The position numbers and the translations under genes were made by a program. 64,000 nt of DNA, from the NCBI GenBank assembly GCA_021399435.1, contig JAJTUP010000012.1, forward strand, positions 930,001 through 994,000, given 5' to 3'. Below the pieces are notes generated by a model. That model was not told the origin of the DNA. It worked only from the letters and a program-made list of their open reading frames with translations, and did no database searches. Positions 13,029-23,721 of this stretch are shown here, piece by piece (the stretch's first letter is position 1; each line of letters begins with the position of its first letter). This stretch comes from Diaporthe sp. PMI_573 (lineage: Eukaryota; Ascomycota; Sordariomycetes; Diaporthales; Diaporthaceae).

Positions 13029-13816
13029 GATAGAAGAAGCGTCAAAAGAGCCGCGCCCATCCATCGATGTGTCAGAAAATCCTAGGCTGATGACGCGAAG
13101 ACCGAAACCATCTCAAACCACGGGGCAGCAGAAGGGCATATCAGATGCAGGTGCAGGAAGAAGAGGGAGCAGCAGCATAGCAAGGAGCAATCGAGTTGCC
13201 AGGAGTGGTCACTGCGCGCTCGGCGCTGACGGCATGTCGTTGTTGTTGGCCGCAGGTGAGGCTGAGTGCAGATCGCCCCCAAGGGTTCCTGCAGCAGCGA
13301 ATCACAGACCCTGGTTTGAAACGGCTGCAGGGGCCGAAAGCATCAGTCAGCGGGGCCAGCTCGTCACGCTCCCCTGTACAAGCCTACCACCGCTCAGTTG
13401 AGAATTACACGACATGTGTAAGTCCTTTATTACAATATCCGTCCTCATTGTGGCTATCGATTTGCAATGGGTCTATCATCTGACCTGCGACAAGCCTAAA
13501 GCGGCTTCTTACAGGTATCTGTTCAACAACACTAGCAGACAACACGAAAATTTGCTCCCATTCATGTCCGAAGCAATTCCGCCTCACGCCCCTACCAGTG
13601 TCCCACCTTGATCAAATCGCCCTACGTTCCCCTCGGTTCCAAGCAGGAGGGCAGCAGCGATCCAGTGATTGTTTGCGGCGAAAAGCTTCCCTTCGAATCA
13701 CTTTTGGCCAAACGGAAGATGAGGGCAACGCCCAGCAGAATCCATTTTTGGGCGGGCGAAAGGACTGGGCCTGATCACCACTGACTGCCTGAACTGCTTC
13801 CACCCTTGGTCTTCGG
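13029..13816. other. intergenic, PFA3 promoter side
   Basis: This is the upstream region of the palmitoyltransferase gene and the downstream region of the C2H2 gene, both read leftwards. No gene, repeat or clear regulatory motif was identified. Confidence 0.6.
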
Positions 13817-15886
13817 TCACCAACCGAATTCGGTTTGCTTAGAATTGGCAAGGCGGCCTTGATCCTCCTTGCGAGGCGTCGGGCGCCGATCCCAGGTGTT
13901 CCAGCCCAAGGCACCAAGCTGCTGCCCGACGTAGCCAACACCCTGCTGTTGAGGTGCCGGTGTTTGGCCTCCTGCACCGGGCCGTCGTTGCTGCTGCGGC
14001 GATTCTCGCTGAGCTTCCTGCTGCTGCTGCTGCTGCTGCTGATTCATGGGAGAGCTCTGGCGCCAAGGACTACCACGTTTCTCTTGTACCTGGAGCCTCG
14101 AGAGCGCATCAGCGGTGAGAGCCACCCCTGGGCCAGAGCCACGAGGACCGTTGTCCAACTGCCGTCCGGATGGCGGAAACCACGCACCGTCTTTTCCGAG
14201 CTGCTGTTGATATTTGCTCAGGGCTGCCTCCGTGAGGCCCGGTCGACCGGTGGTGGCTGAGTTGCCAGCGAGGCTGGATCCATGCACCTGCATGTGACCA
14301 AAGGTTGGGCCTGAGGTCTTCTGCGGCTCGTATAGATCTTTGAACTCGTCCTGAAACTTGAATTGCTGAGTGTAATCACCGAAAATACCTCCGCACTCGA
14401 TCATACCCAACGTAAGCTGGTCGAGGAAGATTCTGTACATGTCCTCCTCGTCGAACTCGCGATTGATTTTGCACTTCCTGCTTGGGGACTCGACGTGGGC
14501 GGCGAGAGAGTAAAGAGCATCGAACCGGTCCATACAGGAAGGGCACGCAAACTTCCTGCCGTTGTGGGTGGCTGACCTGAGATGCTGCACGAGCGTGGCC
14601 TTGTTGTTGAATGTCTTCCTACGACGGGAGGGTCCCAGGTCAGCATGCTTCATACATTCATGTGGACGCGTTGCCGAATGAATATTTCTAGAACATGGCT
14701 CTAGTACGGTTCCCCGGAATGTCGTGCTCGTTGTTCATTAGGTAGGCGGTATGCGTTGATCAGGAGAGTGGGAAAGTGGTAGTCGTGCTTACTTGCATAC
14801 TGCCTTGTGAGGACACTTGTACTTTTGCAGGATATCATGCCAGCATTGCTGAGGATCAAAGTAGGGGCTGTTTGGGTCCAAGCTCGGCCCATCCTGCCCA
14901 CGGGCACGCTCAACTGGGGCTTGATGGCTGGAGTCGAGGGCCTGCAACTGCTCTGCGGTTGGCCTCTGGGCTGGGCGCGAGTCTCGAAACAGGTTCTTGT
15001 GTCTGGCCCAGTCGTTCTCCTCATACTTTCCGTCGAGTGGATTGTTTTGATCCCCAGTCAGTAAGTCTGGTGCATTGCTGCCCCCATGTAGATACTCATG
15101 ATGGGCCATCCTCGGAAAGTCCTTGCCCTTCTCGGGGACCTTCGAAGAGGCAGGCTCTGGCGAAGCCCATGTGTTTGGGTCGGCAGCCTCCCAGTGGGAG
15201 AGCATGTTGGGGACTTCCTGCCTAGTACATGTCAATCACCTCCTACGGGTCCAAAGTGATGCGTTTTACAACATTCCAAAGCATGACAGACGGGGGACCG
15301 GAAAAGAAGAAGAATGGTGCTTACCAAGAAGCTTCAGGGTCCGCATCATAGCCCAGATAAATGGAGAAATCCTTCTGTTTTATGAATGGGAGCTCGTCCT
15401 TGCTCGCGAGGTCAAGCTTCGCGAGACCTTTGGCGAAGCTCAACCTTGCCGCAAAGCGAGCCTGCAGGGTCTCCATGTCAAGCTTGCAGCACTTGCCAAG
15501 TTCCACATGCTTGATGAACATTGATAGCGTGTCGTACTTCATGGCACAGCCAGGACATCGGAAGTCTTGCTTGTGACGGTGAACCTGGCGACCGAGTTAG
15601 AATTGTCGTCACGGGCTACGCTCCAAGATAAAGCACGCATGTCTTGACTCACCAGTCGCAGGTGTTCACCCACTCCGCCCAGGGTGTGAAAGTCTAGGTC
15701 GCAGATTTCGCAATACAGGTGAACCACCTCCCCGGTTGGATCATTGTTCTCATCCTTGATTTTCTTTGATTTGTGAGCGCGCAGGGCATCCGTGGAAGGG
15801 AAACTGGCTTCGCAGTAGCCGCAGGTCGTGGGTCCGACCTTGTTCAACTTCGGGGGCCCTTCCTGCCATTCCTGTCTGCTGTTCAT
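13817..15886 (-). CDS. C2H2 zinc-finger protein
   Basis: Four exons (15886-15653, 15584-15325, 15221-14793, 14687-13817) give 597 residues. The first intron splits a finger: joining GGVGEHLRL to VHRHKQDFRC restores the His pair of CEICDLDFHTL...H and leads into the next finger, CPGCAMKYDTLSMFIKHVELGKC. A first, less regular finger starts at CGYCEASF, and another (CPSCMDRFDALYSLAAHV) lies near residue 350. Between them is a linker of about 150 residues. The C-terminal third is Gln/Gly/Pro-rich with an eight-glutamine run. The spread fingers and long linkers suggest a regulatory or RNA-associated protein rather than a classical tandem-finger DNA binder, but the function is unknown. It shares an upstream region with the divergent UBC6-like gene. 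Confidence 0.75.
14018..14041. repeat. (CTG)8 trinucleotide repeat
   Basis: Eight CTG copies. On the minus strand they code an eight-glutamine run in the C-terminal region of the C2H2 zinc-finger protein. Confidence 0.9.
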
Positions 15887-17269
15887 GTTTCAATGCTGTA
15901 CGCCCAACGAGGGGCTTGGTTGGAAGGTGTGTTGAGGGGCAAAAGGTTGTTGTTGTTTTGTTGCTGTTATGGGTGGAAAATGCGTGTCAAGCTCAAACCC
16001 AGGTGTTGTTGAAGGACCCTTCTCAGCCAAACTTGGTCTTGACGAACGAAAGTCGAACAGACCAACACATACCAGGTCACCGAACAACAACCCGAAACAA
16101 GCCCTCCCCGGAGGTAGGACGAGAAAAGATTGCGACAAGGCCAAGCGGCAAGCCGTAGTGGGTACGCTCAGTTCACCAGCGTGATTGACATGGCTGTCAA
16201 TCAATCGTGCGTGAGAGAGTAGGTCGAGTGGCAGCGGAGGAAGAAGTAGGTAGGTGGAAGTTAAGCACACCCGCAAAGAAGAGAGGGTGTAAGTTTTGAG
16301 ACCCAAGTGGTGGGCGATGGTGCTGGCCACAGTCAACACAGTGTTTGGCAGGGGAGGAATGCGAAGGGAGCAGCTTTCGATCTTGACTACAAACCTTACC
16401 ACCTGCTGGCCCTCGCCACTAAGGGTGCAAGTATTTATTAGAAATGGTCTGCACCCTGCCAGAATATTTCAAATAACCACTGTGCGCACTCTCCAAGAGC
16501 ATACATAAGCCTTCAGAAGTGTTTGCAAGACTTTTGGATCAAGGTACGCACACCTAGTACCTACCTACCTAGGTACCTAGGTACTTTCACTTCACCTGGA
16601 CACAATCTAGCTCTTCAACTTTCACTGGACTCGAGAGCCTGTGAGGGAAAATTCCCAAGTCAAATCTTGGTCCTAGAGTCCAAGACCATACGACGGCTAT
16701 TATGCCTGTGTCTGTTCGAAAATGGCATCTTGGCTATTGAGGGCCCCTGCAGAATCGCCACGGCAGTGAGTAAGTATCGCGGTGTTAGCCATCGCATGCC
16801 ACAGTCCTCATCAGACAGATGATTACCCTATAATTTATTGCTATAAAAGATGAGGCCGTTGGTAGTCTAGGCGGACTGCTGAGACAAGTTAAGTCTAGAC
16901 TTACAACAAGCTCACCCAGCGGGCAAGTGGGGCGGGCTCCGCAAGCGTCATCAGCGGCCCGAGTAGACCACCTGTGTACATGTATGTAATGCACCTAACC
17001 AGTCACCACTCGTCTCGGGCGTCTCAACTTGGTCCGATTTACAAGACACATTGCAACCTGAGTGCTGTCCACTCCTAAAGAGACAGTGCCACTACCATCT
17101 TTTTGATTTGTCCCGCAAGCCCTCACCAACTTAGGTCTATTCCCATTCGAGATGTCCGTTTCTGACTGATTCCGAGCCACGTTTCTCTTCCTGTGATACC
17201 CATCCCGAACCACCTTTCTCCTTATCAGCAACACTCGAGGCTTGTATCATACCACTCAATTTCTTGACC
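15887..17269. other. divergent intergenic region (C2H2 / UBC6)
   Basis: The region has 1.38 kb between two outward-reading genes, so both promoters lie here. At 16558-16584 it holds a palindrome-rich CTAGGTAC motif that recurs almost 36 kb away at 52529. No open frame worth calling was seen. Confidence 0.6.
16558..16584. repeat. CCTA/AGGTAC palindromic repeat, copy 1
   Basis: A run of TACC units passes into two ACCTAGGT palindromes. The same 27 bases occur at 52529-52555. The core 16-mer is its own reverse complement, so single strands could form a hairpin. Confidence 0.85.
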
Positions 17270-18353
17270 ATGGCGACCAAATTTAACACCAAATCGCCCA
17301 CTATGAAGCGCATAAGTGAGTAGTGCAGCCTCCCAGAGGCGCCACGCGTTGCCCCTGACGACTGGAGTCGTCCACTGACAAGGCATCCACGCTGCAGTGC
17401 GCGAGGCTCAGGAAATGTCAAAGTCGCCATCCCCAGATTACACCGCCGGACCTCTAGAAACCGACCTGTTCCAGTGGCACTTCACCCTCCGCGGCTCGCC
17501 CGGCTCCTCCTACGCCGACGGCCTCTACCACGGCCGCATAGTCCTGCCCCCGACGTACCCGCTCCGCCCGCCGTCCTTCCGCTTCCTGACGCCCTCGGGC
17601 CGTTTCGAGGCCAACCGCGAGATCTGCCTCTCGATATCGGGCCACCACGAGGAGACGTGGCAGCCGGCGTGGGGTGTGAGGACGGCCCTGGTCGCGCTGC
17701 GGAGCTTCATGGAGACGGACTCCAAGGGCCAGCTGGGCGGCCTGGACACCACCGACGCAGTGCGGAAGAGGCTGGCCACCGAGAGCAGGGGCTGGCGGTG
17801 TAGCGCCTGCGGGGGCCGCACGAACGAGGACATCATCAAGGAGTGCGAGATTGCCGCGAAGGCCGCCGAGGCAGAGGCGGGGGAGGGAAGCAGCAAGGCC
17901 AGCGAGGTCGAGGTGCCGCCGGAGCTGAGCATGGGGTTCAAGGACGAGATGGAGAAGAAGGCTGCGGCGGCGGCGGCGGCGGCCGCTGGGCAATCTGCTG
18001 GGGGAAGCATCGAGGCGACGGCGCAGGTCATGGAGGACGCCGAGACCGCGGAGCTGGCGGAGGGGTTTGTGCAGACGGTGCCGCGGGCACAACTCGGCGG
18101 CGGCGGCGGCGGCGGGTCCTCGTCCACGGCCGCCGGGCTGGCGCAGCCGGGCCAGTCGGTGCCCCGGCCTACGAGGACCGTCCCGCTGCCGAATGCGGCG
18201 CACAACACTGCCGTGCCGCTTCAGCAGGCGCAACTACTACAGCAACAGCACACGCTCAACGATAGGGGGGTGCCTAAATGGATAGATAGGGTCATCGCTG
18301 CCCTTGTCGTCTGTCTGGTGGGCATGATATTAAAAGTCATCCTGGGCCAATAG
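17270..18353 (+). CDS. UBC6: tail-anchored E2 ubiquitin-conjugating enzyme, Ubc6/UBE2J type
   Basis: Two exons (17270-17315, 17398-18353) give 333 residues. This E2 sits in the ER membrane and supplies ubiquitin for ER-associated degradation. The UBC fold covers about residues 10-160, with the family's HxN-to-short-loop change, the catalytic Cys at about residue 92 in REICLSISGHHEETWQPAW, and the YHGRIVLPPTYPLRPPS strand. The motif WRCSACGG after the UBC domain resembles the animal UBE2J1 extension. Then come a low-complexity Ala/Gly-rich linker and a single C-terminal membrane segment (VIAALVVCLVGMILKVILG) with almost nothing beyond it, the hallmark of a tail-anchored protein. The intron falls at MKRI|M, splitting an ATG codon in the first helix. 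The neighbouring SEC61 gene serves the same membrane. Confidence 0.93.
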
Positions 18354-19110
18354 CAGGACGGGGGGCATTTGCGCTTGGTTTTGGGAGGCTGTGGAGCAAG
18401 GCGTTCTTGTGTGGTCATGTCTCCCCTTTGGATCGGCGGCAGACTGGTATTCAGTTAGATGCTCAATTAGAACCATGGATTGGTTCCAGGCCAGAGTGGT
18501 CTAGAGTTTCCTCTCAATGGTAGAGTTCTAGCGAACATTGTTGTTCTCTGCTGAGCAACTTCTCGAATGTTTGTGGCTGTCTGCCTTTCTTATCCAAATG
18601 AACAGATGTCAGAAGCATCGCCACACGCTTATTACAAAGCCCGGCATGATATCATTGTGTAGGTATCTGGGCGTGTTGGAAGTAAGTACAAGAGTACTGA
18701 CACGGCATCTCTGTTGCTCACTTGGTGCCATCACTAGGTTGCCTCAACCTTGGACTAGCCAAGTCCCATTCATCATCATTATCTGCTTTGTCAGGCAGCT
18801 CACTAGGAGAAGCGTGGGTCTGGTTCCAAATGAGTCTTCAAAGCAGGCGACACCAGTATAAGATGCTTCAATATGCTATAAAGTCATTTACACAGCCGTC
18901 TTGTGCGGGCGGCTTGCACGGAGCCCTGTGGTTCTCCATGGTGTAGCGAAAACATTGAATGCTTTTCCCAACCCGGATCGCTAAGCCTTCCCCCTTTTCG
19001 GTGCAACCTTAGATTGTTAAATACACGTGAGCCCATTCTCCAAAACCGTCCCCATTGGGTCACAAACACAAGCATCCTCGGACGGCTTGCATAACTTTGG
19101 GCAAGTTCGT
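18354..19110. other. intergenic between convergent UBC6 and SEC61
   Basis: This is the shared 3' flank of two genes that face each other. It should contain both polyadenylation regions. No gene was seen. Confidence 0.6.
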
Positions 19111-20745
19111 TTAGCCCATGATCATGCCCTTCATGCTGGACATATCGCCCTCCTTGGCGGCGATTTCGAAGTAGCTGTAGATAATACTGCGGTGGCTGTT
19201 AGCAGGTGGATTAAACGGCGTGAAGCAATTCAGACTTACGTGACAGCAAGTAGAGTTCCAGTTCCGGACCCGAGTGCGCCCATCAGATCGCTAGCAACGG
19301 AGAGAGCTCCGATGCAGGCGCCACCGAAGGCAGCGGCAGTGGGGATAATGCGCTTGAGCTCCTTGTACATGCTCTGGTCACGGTGACCAGCCATGACAAG
19401 ACCCTGGTCCTTGAGCTGCTTGGCAACGTCGCGAGGGCTGGAGCCGGAAACCTCGATCCAGGTCTTGGAGAAGATAGCGCAGGCAGTGAGCATGTAGGCG
19501 ATGTAGACGAGCGTGTGGATGGGGTCGATCAGAGCATCCTTCATGTTCATTGGCGGTGACATGTAGTAGACAAGACCGGAGACGGGGGACAGCTGGCCGG
19601 ATCCCTCCTTGGCCTCCCACACGCCGAAAAGACGGACGAGGAGGTTCTCGCCGAAGCGGGTTGCGAGCATCTGGGAGATGAGGAAGACGTTGGAGGACAG
19701 GGCGGACTGCAGCATGATGGGCATGTTGGAGGTGTAGAACAGGCGCACGGGGTAGGAGCCACGAGCACCACGCTGGCGGGAGGACTTGACGGGGATCTCG
19801 ACGCGGAAGCCCTGGAGGTAGATGACAGCAGCGAAGACGACAAGGGTGGCCAGCAGGTTCATGATGTTGGGCAGGTTCTGCCTGTAGAAGGCCTCCTGCA
19901 GGGCGCGCTGCTTGTTGGGCCAGGTCATGAGCAGGTGGAAGAGGGCGATGACAGCACCCTCGTACTCGGGGCCACGGCCAGTGTTGATGCTGGTCGGGGA
20001 GAAGGCCTTCCACATGATGGACTCGCAAATGTTGGTGGCGATGAAGAGAGAGATACCGCTGCCAAGGCCGTATCCCTTCTGCAGAAGCTCATCGAGGAGG
20101 ATGACGATCATACCAGCGATGAAGAGCTGGAGGATCAGCAGGACGACGATACCGGCGCCAAGATCGGAGGGAGGGCCGTAGAGACCAGTGAAGACGTAGA
20201 CGGTGGCGGTGCCGGCAGACAGGATGAAGGCGAACAGCTTCTGTGCGGTCTGGTAGAGCTCACGGTCCGACTTGAGGTCGAGGTTGACATCGATCAGGTG
20301 GGTGCCAGCCAGGAGCTGGAAGACCATGCCGGACGAGACAATCGGGGTGATACCAAGTTCCATCAGAGTTCCTCGATTACTCGCCATCATCATACGCAGC
20401 CAGTATAGCGGGTCGGAGGTGTCAGAGGAGACGATGCCGTACAAGGGCATCTGGCTCATGACCAAGAAGATCAAGAGGGTGAGACCTGTCCACATCAACT
20501 TTTGGTTGAAGGGGACCTTGGTCTCGGGTTGCTGGACCTCTGGGAGGAACGGCACGAAAGGCTTGACCAGGTCGAGAAATCGTACTGCAGGGCAATCGCG
20601 CAGAGGTTAGCAGCTTGCCCAGATGCAATTGGCCACAAGGCGCCATCACTGAGACACGCCTCGAGCGCGGACTTGAACGCGAAGCTCGAGGGGGTCGGCG
20701 CACGAGGGCACGAGGGCGAACGATGATCAACTCACGGCTACTCAT
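19111..20745 (-). CDS. SEC61: Sec61 alpha, ER protein-conducting channel
   Basis: Three exons (20745-20736, 20584-19240, 19186-19111) give 476 residues, the family's usual length. It is the pore subunit of the Sec61 translocon. The first exon is only 10 bp: M-S-S plus one base; joining it to exon 2 gives [20 protein letters not shown], the conserved N-terminus. Ten hydrophobic segments can be followed, with the plug region just after the first and the cytosolic loop [19 protein letters not shown] that binds ribosomes. The last exon codes the C-terminus [19 protein letters not shown]. Introns are 151 and 53 bp. The 595-bp gap to the divergent MOD5 gene carries two CCAAT boxes. The identification is very secure. 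Confidence 0.97.
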
Positions 20746-21341
20746 GATGGGCGATTTTTGGCAGGAGTGAACTCGATTAGAGATTCATCCAAGAAGGGGA
20801 GAAGAAAAAGAAGGTGAGCGGCAATGGCTCGGTTGAAGAAGGAAATGTAGACAGAGGGTTGGAAAGGAGAGGAAGCAGGTCGAAGGCGTTCCTGAGCCGC
20901 GAAATAATGGATAGATCGCAGGTTGGGTTGGAGCTAGCTAGGCTGGCTGTAATCTGGCTTCAACTCGGGCCAGGTCTGCAGGGTGGTAAACTCAGGGTGG
21001 TGCTTCCTGTGCCCTCAGTCAGGCGTCAGGCAGTCAGTGCAGGGGAGCTTGGTCCCCAATTTGTTGATGTGTCCAGAACGGCGCCCACTCCAGAGACAAG
21101 TGGATCCACACAGCGACCAATTGATCAAAGCTGGGTGGAACCTCCCCTCACCCCTGCACCCCTCCACGCTGCCAGAGACTCCACGTGACTCTGTTGCTGC
21201 TGGAACTTGAACTTGACTGCGTCTTCGGAGCCGAGACGGCCAAATCTTTCGAGAAGGCTTGGTTGGACCCTGAGAAGCAACCCGCTGACAGGCACTCACT
21301 CACCTGTGTTCGGATGGTCTCCACAACCGTTTCGAAATCAT
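20746..21341. promoter_or_regulatory. divergent promoter region SEC61 / MOD5
   Basis: The region has 596 bp between two outward-reading genes. CCAAT boxes are visible near 21055 and 21117. A short upstream ORF (21314-21349) lies at the MOD5 end. Confidence 0.6.
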
Positions 21342-21349
21342 ATGCTTAA
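21314..21349 (+). other. upstream ORF overlapping the first MOD5 ATG
   Basis: An ATG with C at -3 opens an 11-residue frame that ends in TAA at 21347-21349, five bases beyond the first MOD5 ATG (21342-21344) and in another frame. If translated, it would hide the first start and favour re-initiation at the second, 21402. It is only relevant if the transcript starts upstream of it. Confidence 0.5.
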
Positions 21350-22833
21350 CTCCCGTCTGATCCCTCGTTTGCTCCATAAGCATTTGCAATGCTGTACCAC
21401 AATGTCGGCTCGCCAACACCCCACGGCCCCATTGTTGGTCATCTTGGGCTCGACAGGTACCGGGAAATCTGAGGTAAGACCTGATCATCACAGTGCGTGT
21501 TGCCATCGGAGCTAACTAATTCTCACAGCTTGCTGTAGACCTGGCAGTGCGCTTCAATGGCGAAATCATAAACGCAGATGCTATGCAAATGTACAGGGGT
21601 CTGCCCATCATCACCAATCAGATCTCACTAGAAGAGCAACGGTCTATACCTCATCATCTTCTGGGTAATATCAGCCTGGACCACGAGACCTGGGTTGTAG
21701 GGGTCTTCAAGCGGGAAGCCAGCCGAATCATCCAAGAAATCCGCAGCAGAGGACGGGTCCCTATTGTCGTCGGAGGTACGCATTACTACACAAATGCCCT
21801 CCTTTTCAGAGACAGCCTGGTGGAGAAAGAAAATGCTTCCGACGAGGGTGCCATGGTCCAGGACAACTCAGTGCAACATCCGGTTTTGAACGGTACCACG
21901 GATGCCATGTGGGAAAGACTGAAAGAAGTCGATCCTGTCATGGCGGACAGGTGGCATCCCAACGACAGACGAAAGATCCGCCGTTCCCTGGAGATATTTC
22001 TCACCACGGGAAGGCCAGCATCAGAAATTTATGCTGAGCAGCAGAGTAGGAAGAGAGCAGAGCCAGCACAACAAGACTTTTCTAAGTCTGACGCTTTACT
22101 GTTCTGGGTGCATTCTGAGTCTCAAGTGCTGAAGAACCGGCTCGACAGGCGAGTGGACAAGATGCTGGATAGGGGCCTCATGGATGAGGTCACAGAAATA
22201 AACGGCTATCTGCGGTCGAAATTAAAAGCCGGAGAGCAAGTTGATCTCAGCAGGGGCATATGGCAGTCAATCGGTTTTAAGGAATTCCAGCCCTACCTGG
22301 AAGCCGTAGAACAAGGCGCCGAGGTCGAGGAACTCGAGAAATTGAAGCTCGAGTGCCTTGAAGTTATGAAGACCGCGACCAGGAGATATGCCAAGTACCA
22401 GACGAAGTGGATATCGAAGCAGATGTTGCCTCTGTTGGAGGAAGAAGGAGGCCAGGAACGGCTCTATGTGCTAGATAGCACAGACGTCACACGGTACTCG
22501 GAACATGTCCTCGACAAGGCGGCGTCCTTGACGCACTTGTTTTTGGACGGGGATGTGATGCCAGATCCCCCCAGTGTATCAGATGCCGCCAACAATGTGT
22601 TGAATGCAGCCGCGAAAACTGCTGTGGCCGCACAAGGCACACCCTGCCGAAAGCACTGCTCAACCTGCGAAACAACTCTCTTGACAGAGGAAAGCTGGCA
22701 AAAACATGTCAGGGGCAAGGCACACCGTCGGAAAGCCCGACATGAGAAACAAACTGCGTTGGTTCCGGCACCATATAACGAGACCGCACTCGTGGAGATT
22801 GAAACAAACCCTACGGGTTCGTCTCAAAATTGA
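21342..22833 (+). CDS. MOD5: tRNA dimethylallyl (isopentenyl) transferase
   Basis: Two exons (21342-21473, 21529-22833) give 478 residues. The enzyme transfers dimethylallyl to A37 of tRNAs reading UNN codons. Visible are the P-loop GSTGTGKSE (about residues 36-44), INADAMQMYRGLPIITN with the DxxQ substrate motif, VVGGTHYYTNALL, and the C-terminal C2H2 zinc finger CSTCETTLLTEESWQKH (about 421-445) found in eukaryotic members. The first 20 residues, starting MLNSRLIPRLLHKHL, are basic with no acidic residue, as in a mitochondrial presequence. A second in-frame ATG at 21402 has A at -3, while the first has C. In yeast, MOD5 makes mitochondrial and cytosolic forms from two starts; the layout here suggests the same. 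Confidence 0.93.
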
Positions 22834-23721
22834 TGGCAACGAAGTCGTCCATCCTATTCTCCAGGCCAGTGGCCTTATGTGTGTCACTCAAAGTCAGGAA
22901 TGAGTATCTCTAGACTTGTACGGGCAAGTCTAAGTTTCTGCACAATTCCCAGGCCATATTCCTTTCTCCAAGACAAAGATGTCTACTTAGGTACTCGCTC
23001 TCTTGGAAGACAACGCCTCACGAGGCGCCAACTTTCTCGACAGACACTGCTGAATCCCAGCTTAATTCGTCGCCATGTGGGAATCCTGTGATGACGTCTC
23101 CCTTCGTGTCTCATGTCCCGCTGATAGGCACAGCACAGGCGTGACTGGCCGTGCAAACTAGATCATACGATCCCGTCCGTGGGCTGCGATTTTAAGTGTT
23201 TTCACGGTCCAAGCTCTGAAATTATTCTGGATATATAATTAATGCGGAGATCTCGGGTTGCTTTCCTGACAAAGGGCCGGTGGGCTGAGACAAGACATAT
23301 ACTTCGGTAGGTGTGTACCGGTAAGAACAGAGAACATCCTGTGTGGCACAACGTAGGGTAATGGCCGTACTTGCTTGGCTTTTCGATGAAGCTTCAGGCT
23401 GGCCATCGTTCACGGCAGAGAAAACATGACAGAAGTAGCTGATTATGTATAGAATACCCTCCCCTCCCCATGTAACTCTGGCTATCCAGTGTTATTAGGC
23501 GCAATAGTGAACATAGATGTCACCTGTCTTCCATCTACACCAACAAATTTGCCGGCTGGCAGGCCTACATATCGAACAACTCCTTTCCTGCACCCGTCTG
23601 TTCCAGCTATATCTCAATTGAGGGGAACTTTGTGGTACTTCGATTTCATGGGTATAAAAAGGAACCGATGTTTGAGAATAAGCCTGCTAGGAACGGCAAC
23701 TCGTCACAACCCTCCTTTATC
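22834..23721. other. intergenic between convergent MOD5 and GCN2
   Basis: This is the 3' flanks of two converging genes. A TATAAAAA string occurs at about 23653 reading right, but no gene follows it, so I treat it as chance. No gene or repeat was seen. Confidence 0.6.

Noticed and set aside
17454..18233. 259- and 227-codon minus-strand frames
   Set aside because: Antisense shadows of UBC6; the plus-strand frame has the E2 active site and membrane anchor.
23650..23662. TATA-like string near 23653
   Set aside because: It lies between two converging gene ends with no gene downstream.
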